From an archaeon (GTDB taxonomy: Archaea; Thermoproteota; Nitrososphaeria; Nitrososphaerales; CADDZS01), in assembly GCA_021806865.1 (NCBI GenBank), contig JAKAPU010000095.1, positions 1-10,019 on the forward strand: a stretch of 10,019 nt of DNA, in the 5' to 3' direction. How positions within the stretch are numbered: position 1 is the first letter of the stretch; the number at the start of each line of letters is the position of its first letter. The notes beneath the pieces were generated by a model. That model saw only the letters and a list, made by a program, of their open reading frames with translations, searched no databases and was not told the origin of the DNA. The translations under genes were made by a program, and so were the position numbers. Below, piece by piece: positions 6,045 to 10,019 of the stretch.

Positions 6045-7091
6045 CTACCTCCTCCGTCTCATCGACATTCTTCCATGTCTGGGCATCTGTGACCCAGGCT
6101 CAGCGTGTTCCTCCCTGATCGAGCGACCCGTGTACTCAAGATACGCCTGATCTAGTGAAGGTTTTACAATTGAAATGCTGACCACTTTTCCTCCGCCAAG
6201 TCGCATGGCTTCCAGGACCGCTGGAGCCGTCTGTTCCCCGAGCTCCGCTTTGATCCTGTACTTCGAATTCGTCTTTCTCACATCAAGCACATGCTGAACA
6301 CTCGTTATTGCGCTGGAGAGGTCTGTCGTTCCGTCCTGCACTTCGATCTCGATAATGTCTCCGCCAATGCTTTCCTTTAGTTCCTTCGGAGAACCAATCT
6401 TCAGAATTTTTCCATGATCTATCAAGGCAATCCTATCGCAAAGGTGATCGGCTTCGTCGAGATAGTGAGTTGTCATGAACAGCGTCATGTGGAATTCTTC
6501 TTTGAGTCGGATGATGTATTCCCAAACTGCCGCTCTAGTCTGAACATCGAGACCTAGAGTAGGCTCGTCCAAAAACAAAAGCTTGGGCCGACTAATCAGA
6601 CCGGCAGCAAGTTCGAGCCTCCTTCGCATTCCCCCGGAGTAAGTGCTGACCTTTCTTTTGGCGTCCTTGTCCAGTTCCACCAGTTGAAGGAGCTCCCAAG
6701 CGCGAGGCTTTGAGATCTTTCTAGGAATTCCGTAGAAATCAGCGCAGAGAAGCACATTCTCTAGCCCCGTCAGGTCATCATCTGCTGTCGAGTCTTGAGG
6801 AACTACTCCGATGCTTCTCCTCACGTTTGCCTGATCCTTGATCAGATCGTAGCCACATACTATTGCGTCTCCAGAGGTGGGTCGAAGGATGGTGGTTAGC
6901 ATGTTTATTGCGGTGCTCTTGCCAGCGCCGTTTGGACCCAGGAAGCCAAAGATCTCGCCTTCGAAAACGCTGAAAGAGATGTTGTCAACGGCGTTGGTTT
7001 TTCCGTCGAAGGTTTTGGTGAGGTTTCTAATGCTCAAGATTTCTTTGCTAGCTTGCTCTTGAACCACCTGTGGCGACAAGATACTGGACAT
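6045..7091 (-). CDS. ABC exporter ATPase, DrrA-like (second module)
   Basis: A 348-residue cytoplasmic ATPase driving the permease encoded 6 bases downstream. Motifs: Walker A GPNGAGKST (52-60), Q-loop Q99 (VVPQ), signature YSGGM (151-155), Walker B LLFLDEP with D175 and E176, D-loop LGLD (179-182), switch histidine H209 (MTTHY). A DUF4162-like C-terminal domain follows (about 238-325), ending with a basic tail (RHGRMSMRRRR). Relative to the first-module ATPase it has 15 more N-terminal residues and the tail; over 209 aligned residues without gaps I count about 99 identities by hand. It starts with ATG 19 bases after the stop of the universal stress protein gene, with no strong ribosome site, so coupling to that gene is plausible. 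Its last codons form the permease's ribosome site. Substrate unknown. Confidence 0.93.
   Translation of the reverse strand: MSSILSPQVVQEQASKEILSIRNLTKTFDGKTNAVDNISFSVFEGEIFGFLGPNGAGKSTAINMLTTILRPTSGDAIVCGYDLIKDQANVRRSIGVVPQDSTADDDLTGLENVLLCADFYGIPRKISKPRAWELLQLVELDKDAKRKVSTYSGGMRRRLELAAGLISRPKLLFLDEPTLGLDVQTRAAVWEYIIRLKEEFHMTLFMTTHYLDEADHLCDRIALIDHGKILKIGSPKELKESIGGDIIEIEVQDGTTDLSSAITSVQHVLDVRKTNSKYRIKAELGEQTAPAVLEAMRLGGGKVVSISIVKPSLDQAYLEYTGRSIREEHAEPGSQMPRHGRMSMRRRR
6047..6052 (-). promoter_or_regulatory. Strong ribosome site GGAGGT at the end of the ATPase gene
   Basis: On the minus strand GGAGGT lies 8 bases before the permease ATG at 6038 and its last base is the first base of the ATPase stop (TAG, 6047-6045). 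The ATPase's final arginine codons (CGG AGG AGG) double as this site, the best Shine-Dalgarno in the window. Confidence 0.75.
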
Positions 7092-7110
7092 GTTCGTGTC
7101 AGATCCTTGT

Positions 7111-7599
7111 TCATCTCACAACGAGCACGTTGCAGTGAGCGTGGGTCATCACTCCGCTCGAAACGCTTCCCTGGAGCAGTTTTCTAAATCCGCCGAGACC
7201 GCGAGTACCGATTACTATTAGGTCGATCTTCTCTCTAGTAGCTATGTCGAGTATTTCCTCGACGATGGACTTTGCCGCCCTGCCCACTTCAGTTCTGATT
7301 TTGAAAGCTCCCTGTTTCTTCGCAAGGTCCATGGCTTCGCCAACGAAGTGTTCGGCATAACTCTCCTGTTGATCGTAGTATGAGCTCACGCCCATCGGTG
7401 TCACTCCCAGGCCGGCAGGAGCTGCCAAAAGTGCACTCGGAGTGGGAATCACGGTGATGACTAGGAGTTCGGCGTGATACGTCTTGGAAAGCAATATTCC
7501 GGTACTCAGTGCACGCTTCGCATTCATCGATCCGTCTATTGGCACAAGTATCCTTGATGGAGGAAACGAAATAGGCACCGAATCTTCTTTCTTGCTCAA
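7111..7599 (-). CDS. Universal stress protein, UspA family, ATP-binding type
   Basis: A 162-residue cytoplasmic protein with one Usp domain: strand 1 RILVPIDGS (16-24) with the conserved Asp22, strand ELLVITVIP (44-52), a longer-than-usual linker rich in Ala, Gly and Pro (53-72), then the nucleotide loop G131-x2-G134-x9-G144-S145 and the closing strand CNVLVVR. That intact loop matches Usp proteins that bind ATP. Start is TTG: no ATG precedes strand 1, and the TATA candidate (7633-7640) leaves only a short leader. First gene of an operon with the second ABC exporter, 19 bases before the ATPase. Usp proteins usually sense or tune stress and energy state; a role in setting exporter activity is inference from gene order. 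Confidence 0.88.
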   Translation of the reverse strand: MSKKEDSVPISFPPSRILVPIDGSMNAKRALSTGILLSKTYHAELLVITVIPTPSALLAAPAGLGVTPMGVSSYYDQQESYAEHFVGEAMDLAKKQGAFKIRTEVGRAAKSIVEEILDIATREKIDLIVIGTRGLGGFRKLLQGSVSSGVMTHAHCNVLVVR

Positions 7600-7632
7600 G
7601 GCTCTCTCAATCTGAAGCTTTGCGCACCTTTG

Positions 7633-7644
7633 ATACTTAAGAAA
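7633..7644 (-). promoter_or_regulatory. Candidate promoter (TTTCTTAAGTAT) for the usp-ABC operon
   Basis: On the minus strand this reads TTTCTTAAGTAT, with TTAAGTAT as the TATA-like core. The predicted transcription start is near 7610, giving a leader of about 10 bases before the TTG at 7599. The 9-base TTTCTTAAG recurs in the divergent amidohydrolase promoter. Confidence 0.45.
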
Positions 7645-7727
7645 TGGACACGATCATCAATAACGAGAATGGATGTAGACTATTCTGAAGATTGCTTGAG
7701 CCAACACCTTTAGATGCAAAACTGTGC

Positions 7728-7736
7728 TTTCTTAAG
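7728..7736 (+). promoter_or_regulatory. Candidate promoter (TTTCTTAAG) for the amidohydrolase operon
   Basis: TTTCTTAAG is centred about 26 bases before the TTG at 7759, the normal archaeal distance from TATA box to transcription start. The mRNA would therefore begin at or next to the start codon. No ribosome site is visible before the TTG, which agrees with a leaderless message. Confidence 0.45.
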
Positions 7737-7758
7737 CTCGAGCGAACTTCGATAATCC

Positions 7759-8592
7759 TTGCCACCAGTAATCGATGTACACGTTCATTGTTCCGAGCTA
7801 CCAGAGGACGCACTTGACCGGTATGCCGAGTTCAACGGTCTGAAGTACACTCTCGAAGAACTACTCTCCTTGATGAAGAAGTACGAAGTTGAAAAGGGCC
7901 TGCTACTCAGTCCTCCGACAAAGAAGGGCCCTCCTGTTTCTAACGAGCGGATCTTGGACTTGTGCGCAAAGAGCAATGGTCTGCTGTTTCCGATATTCAC
8001 AGCGGAGCCCACTGTGAGAGAGATAGAGCGCATAATTTCTCTAGCAAAGAAAAACAAAGGTGATCTCAAAGGCTTCAAAATCCGATTGGGCTATGTTGAA
8101 GTTTTTGCTTACGACAAGATCTTCCACAAGCTCTACGAATACGCGGAGAAGCAGAATCTGCCTGTCCTGTTTCACACCGGCGATACTGCGAATTCGTATG
8201 GTAGTCTGGTTCACTCGCATCCGCTCACTCTTGATCTACTTGCAAACAAGAGACCTGATTTGAAAATCGTAATCTGCCACTTTGGAAACCCCTGGATATC
8301 CGATGTCGGTGAGCTTCTCTACAAACACCCGAATGTATACGCGGATATCTCTGGTCTAGTGGCAGGAAACGGAGGCGCCTATTCCTCCAGATACATGGAC
8401 TCGCTTGGCACGAAGATTAGCGACGCAGTATACTTTGCGGGCGGAGCTGACAAGATCTTGTTCGGTACAGACTATCCCGTCGAGAACTATCCCGACGGGA
8501 TCGCCCTAGTGAACAAATTACAAATTGACGAAGAAGACAGAAAGAAAATATTCTACCACAATGCCAAGAGGTTGTTTTTCTCTGACTCTTGA
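7759..8592 (+). CDS. Metal-dependent amidohydrolase, TIM-barrel (Amidohydrolase_2 / COG2159-like)
   Basis: A 277-residue cytoplasmic enzyme of the family that includes ACMSD-type decarboxylases and related hydrolases. Metal-ligand positions are visible in order: H8 and H10 (IDVHVHC) at the end of strand 1, H139 (PVLFHTGD), H174 (IVICHFG) and D238 (ILFGTDYP) at the last strand; K107 (GFKIRLG) lies where some members carry a bridging lysine. The C-terminus follows the family pattern IFYHNAKRLF. The start is TTG at 7759: a TAA lies in frame at 7753-7755 and the HxH motif is only eight residues in, so no later start would work. It is divergent from the usp operon and overlaps the downstream acetyltransferase gene. 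The reaction (C-N hydrolysis or decarboxylation) and substrate cannot be read from sequence. Confidence 0.88.
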   Translation: MPPVIDVHVHCSELPEDALDRYAEFNGLKYTLEELLSLMKKYEVEKGLLLSPPTKKGPPVSNERILDLCAKSNGLLFPIFTAEPTVREIERIISLAKKNKGDLKGFKIRLGYVEVFAYDKIFHKLYEYAEKQNLPVLFHTGDTANSYGSLVHSHPLTLDLLANKRPDLKIVICHFGNPWISDVGELLYKHPNVYADISGLVAGNGGAYSSRYMDSLGTKISDAVYFAGGADKILFGTDYPVENYPDGIALVNKLQIDEEDRKKIFYHNAKRLFFSDS

Positions 8593-9085
8593 TCAGGAAA
8601 TCAAAATAGCTCGAGTAGACGGCGCAGAGCGCGAGTCGCTGGATCCGATTTTGGAGAAGAGTTTCGAAGGCTGGTATCTCCGTCACTCGAAGAGGACTCT
8701 GCGTGAGGTTGAAGAGGTATTCTCGGCAAAGTTTGGAGACGTCGACGCAGGTCTTGTGATGCTCAAGCCTCTTGACAAACACACGGGCTACATCTACTAC
8801 ATCGCGGTGTTGCCCGAATATCGAGGAAAGAAGATAAGCAGCCGCTTGCTCGAATTTTCGGAATCACATTTTCTCGAGCTAGGGATGGACCAGGTATTCG
8901 CGAGTGTCTCCGAAGACAATGTGGAATCAAACGCTTTGTTTTTGTCGCACGACTTCAAGAAAACAAGCTTCGCCGAAATTTCAAGAAGGTATGGGAAACT
9001 TGGAGCCCTCAACATGTACCGAAAGATGGTCATCGTCTCCGGAGAGCTGGTCCTCTACAAGGACATTGCGCCAAAACTTCTCTAG
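8561..9085 (+). CDS. GNAT-family N-acetyltransferase
   Basis: A 174-residue cytoplasmic protein with one GNAT fold, expected to transfer an acetyl group from acetyl-CoA to an amine. Strand 1 is EIKIARVD (13-20), strand 4 YIYYIAVLPEYRG (77-89), followed by the acetyl-CoA loop, and the N-terminal half of motif B is DNVESNALFLSHDFKK (119-134). The loop is unusual: family form R-x-x-G-x-G/A reads R88-G-K-K91-I-S93, so both later glycine positions are replaced, while the helix after it (SRLLEF) is normal. I chose the ATG at 8561, which overlaps the amidohydrolase by 32 bases in another frame; a TTG at 8525 would add 12 lysine-rich residues with no match to the fold. The overlap suggests an operon with the amidohydrolase. 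Substrate unknown. Confidence 0.85.
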   Translation: MPRGCFSLTLDQEIKIARVDGAERESLDPILEKSFEGWYLRHSKRTLREVEEVFSAKFGDVDAGLVMLKPLDKHTGYIYYIAVLPEYRGKKISSRLLEFSESHFLELGMDQVFASVSEDNVESNALFLSHDFKKTSFAEISRRYGKLGALNMYRKMVIVSGELVLYKDIAPKLL

Positions 9086-9086
9086 T

Positions 9087-9110
9087 AGATCCGAAGTTTT
9101 CTTCAGATCT
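9087..9110. terminator. Hairpin between convergent genes (AGATCCGAAG-TTTT-CTTCAGATCT)
   Basis: A 10-base stem with one mismatch and a TTTT loop sits just after the acetyltransferase stop, in the 46-base gap before the end of the oppositely oriented unknown gene. Its position fits a bidirectional terminator or a 3'-end stabiliser. No long T-run follows, so classical intrinsic termination is not certain. Confidence 0.45.
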
Positions 9111-9131
9111 GACGCAGGATAGCTACTTGCT

Positions 9132-9635
9132 CTAGTTGTTCGAGCTCGTATGGCATGCAAACGATTCGCAAACCACGTCGAAAACTTTGGAGAAATCCTC
9201 GTATTCCTCCGGATCGCGCGTCATGCTGTACACGACATAGTATCTTGCTTTGTCAGGGCAGTGCACGTGTATTGACCAAACGTCTCTGTCAGTCGTCTTT
9301 TTGGAGAGCATTCCTCCCTTGACGGACGCTGTGACGTGAGATCCCAGAGCCCTGTGTCCGCCGATCTGAAGCTCCTTCAGATCTGAAACCTTCACCTCAG
9401 TCACGTCAGGCCCCTTTCTTATTCTCTCAACGTTTGTGTCTCTGTGCTCCTCAAGCGTCTTGAATTTGTTTTGGGCTTCGGAGAGCGGCCCCCAAGAAAC
9501 AAAAATCCTGTTTCCCTTCTTGCTCTGAAAGACAACGTCACCCCGATCTCTGCTTGTCTTTGGATTGAGCTCCACTCTCCAGTCGGAGGGGATCATCAGC
9601 TCAAAGCCATACATGGAAAATTTTTCCTTGTCCAT
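9132..9635 (-). CDS. Unknown protein with a possible PsbP/DcrB-like fold
   Basis: A 167-residue soluble protein without signal peptide or membrane segment. It opens with MYGFELMIPSDWRVE (8-22), the F-x-[LI]-x-IP-x-x-W pattern seen at the start of PsbP/DcrB-like domains, then alternating strands (DVVFQSKKGNRIFVSWGP, 33-50), a charged helix (about 52-74), strand pairs around 80-105 and 119-138 (WSIHVHCPDKARYYVVYSM) and a closing helix (EYEDFSKVFDVVCESF) much like that fold's end. Cysteines lie at 126, 156 and 161. The fold suggestion is from pattern only. The start is ATG at 9635, since GTGAT (9644-9640) sits 4 bases upstream; the GTG at 9644 is more likely part of that site. It directly follows a second unknown gene (5-base gap), with which it is surely co-transcribed. 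Confidence 0.75.
   Translation of the reverse strand: MDKEKFSMYGFELMIPSDWRVELNPKTSRDRGDVVFQSKKGNRIFVSWGPLSEAQNKFKTLEEHRDTNVERIRKGPDVTEVKVSDLKELQIGGHRALGSHVTASVKGGMLSKKTTDRDVWSIHVHCPDKARYYVVYSMTRDPEEYEDFSKVFDVVCESFACHTSSNN
9363..9383. repeat. Perfect inverted repeat GATCTGAAG-CTC-CTTCAGATC
   Basis: A 9-base perfect inverted repeat with a 3-base loop lies inside the unknown gene. Its right arm plus flank (CTTCAGATCTGA, 9375-9386) is identical to 9101-9112, in the hairpin between the convergent genes. It encodes SDLKELQI on the minus strand, so it may simply reflect coding sequence. Confidence 0.5.
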
Positions 9636-9639
9636 CTGA

Positions 9640-9644
9640 ATCAC
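9640..9644 (-). promoter_or_regulatory. Ribosome site GTGAT overlapping the upstream stop codon
   Basis: On the minus strand GTGAT contains the TGA stop of the upstream gene (9643-9641) and lies 4 bases before the ATG at 9635. It decides the start of the downstream gene and implies coupled translation. Confidence 0.55.
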
Positions 9645-10019
9645 TTTGGATCTTCATTCTTTGTCGATGCTATTCTTTCTTGAATCGGCCGAGAATCGAT
9701 CACTTCGACATCTGCTTCTGGCACCTCGTACCACTTCACTTTGTCGCCGACTCTGGCGCGCATCTTCCACCCGAAAGATTTTGGCTCGGCCTCGATTCTT
9801 TTCCTCAGCCTCTCCATCTTTCCTTTCACGAGTTCTGTCTCAGCAGGAGTGAGCGAATAGTTCTGGAGGGAGGATTCTATTCTTTCAAGGTTTAGATGCA
9901 AAGTGCGCCACAGTCCCCAGTCCTGAGAAGTCAACTCGGCAATGTAGTCCTCGTTTATCGTGTCGTTTTGATCAGTGTTACCTAGATCTCTGTCCTTGAG
10001 CAGCGAGATTACGTCCTTG
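9641..10019 (-). CDS. Unknown protein, C-terminal part, cut by right window edge
   Basis: The frame is open from the stop at 9641 to the window edge (126 codons), so the gene begins outside. A TTG at 9934 is only an internal codon: the sequence before it continues with protein-like composition (ISLLKDRD, then INEDYIAELTSQDW). The visible part is soluble and rich in charged residues. It has two helical stretches (about LWRTLHLNLERIESSLQ, then TPAETELVKGKMERLRKRI) that could form a helical hairpin or coiled coil, followed by a strand-rich, tryptophan-containing segment (KSFGWKMRARVGDKVKWYEVPEADVEVID) and a charged tail. I do not recognise the family. Its stop lies in the ribosome site of the next gene, so the two form an operon and their products may work together. 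Confidence 0.7.
   Translation of the reverse strand, partial: KDVISLLKDRDLGNTDQNDTINEDYIAELTSQDWGLWRTLHLNLERIESSLQNYSLTPAETELVKGKMERLRKRIEAEPKSFGWKMRARVGDKVKWYEVPEADVEVIDSRPIQERIASTKNEDPK

Noticed and set aside
8525..8560. TTG start at 8525 for the acetyltransferase
   Set aside because: The added residues are a Lys/Thr-rich out-of-frame copy of the amidohydrolase end and match nothing in the GNAT fold; the ATG at 8561 is better.
9642..9644. GTG start for the unknown protein at 9132-9635
   Set aside because: This GTG is part of a GTGAT ribosome site placed 4 bases before an ATG; using it would leave no ribosome site.
9932..9934. TTG as the start of the right-edge gene
   Set aside because: The frame continues upstream without a stop to the window edge with normal protein composition, so the gene is more likely truncated by the window.
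1..10019. CRISPR array, tRNA, rRNA, insertion sequence
   Set aside because: No regularly spaced direct repeats, no T-loop (GGTTCGAATCC-like) with acceptor pairing, no rRNA-like blocks and no transposase motifs were seen on either strand.

Overview
The window looks archaeal. Upstream of several genes there are A/T-rich TATA-like boxes of the CTTAA(A/G) type about 26-40 bases before the start. Shine-Dalgarno sites are of the GGTGA/GGAGGT type, TTG starts are frequent, and a coenzyme F420 gene (cofE) sits at the left edge. The lineage is not fixed by anything here. A Nitrososphaeria/Thermoproteota-like or other mesophilic archaeon is a guess. There is no rRNA, tRNA, CRISPR array, transposase or integrase, so I see a chromosomal stretch with no sign of a mobile element.

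Layout: (1) 1-519, minus strand, is the N-terminal part of CofE, cut by the window edge. (2) 520-835 is non-coding and holds TGCAA/TTGCA inverted repeats. (3) 836-1018 is a 60-residue two-helix membrane protein. (4) 1084-2553, minus strand, is a DHA2-type MFS exporter. (5) 2721-3126 holds a tail-anchored zinc-ribbon protein followed by a 40-residue one-helix microprotein whose end resembles the zinc-ribbon protein's tail. (6) 3264-5021 is a DrrA/DrrB-like ABC exporter. (7) 5109-7599, minus strand, is a second DrrA/DrrB-like exporter in an operon led by a universal stress protein. (8) 7759-9085 is an amidohydrolase overlapped by a GNAT-like acetyltransferase. (9) 9132-10019, minus strand, is a pair of tightly coupled unknown genes, the upstream one cut by the right edge.

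Functionally, the centre is an efflux-rich block: one 14-helix MFS exporter and two ABC-2 exporters within about 6.5 kb. The two ABC modules face each other tail to tail across 87 bases. Their ATPases are about 47% identical over 209 aligned residues (my own hand count), so they are related modules that have diverged. One travels with a UspA-type nucleotide-binding protein, the other lies just downstream of the zinc-ribbon/microprotein pair. At three operon junctions the upstream stop codon lies inside the Shine-Dalgarno of the next gene, pointing to translational coupling. The least understood parts are the zinc-ribbon/microprotein pair and the right-edge gene pair.
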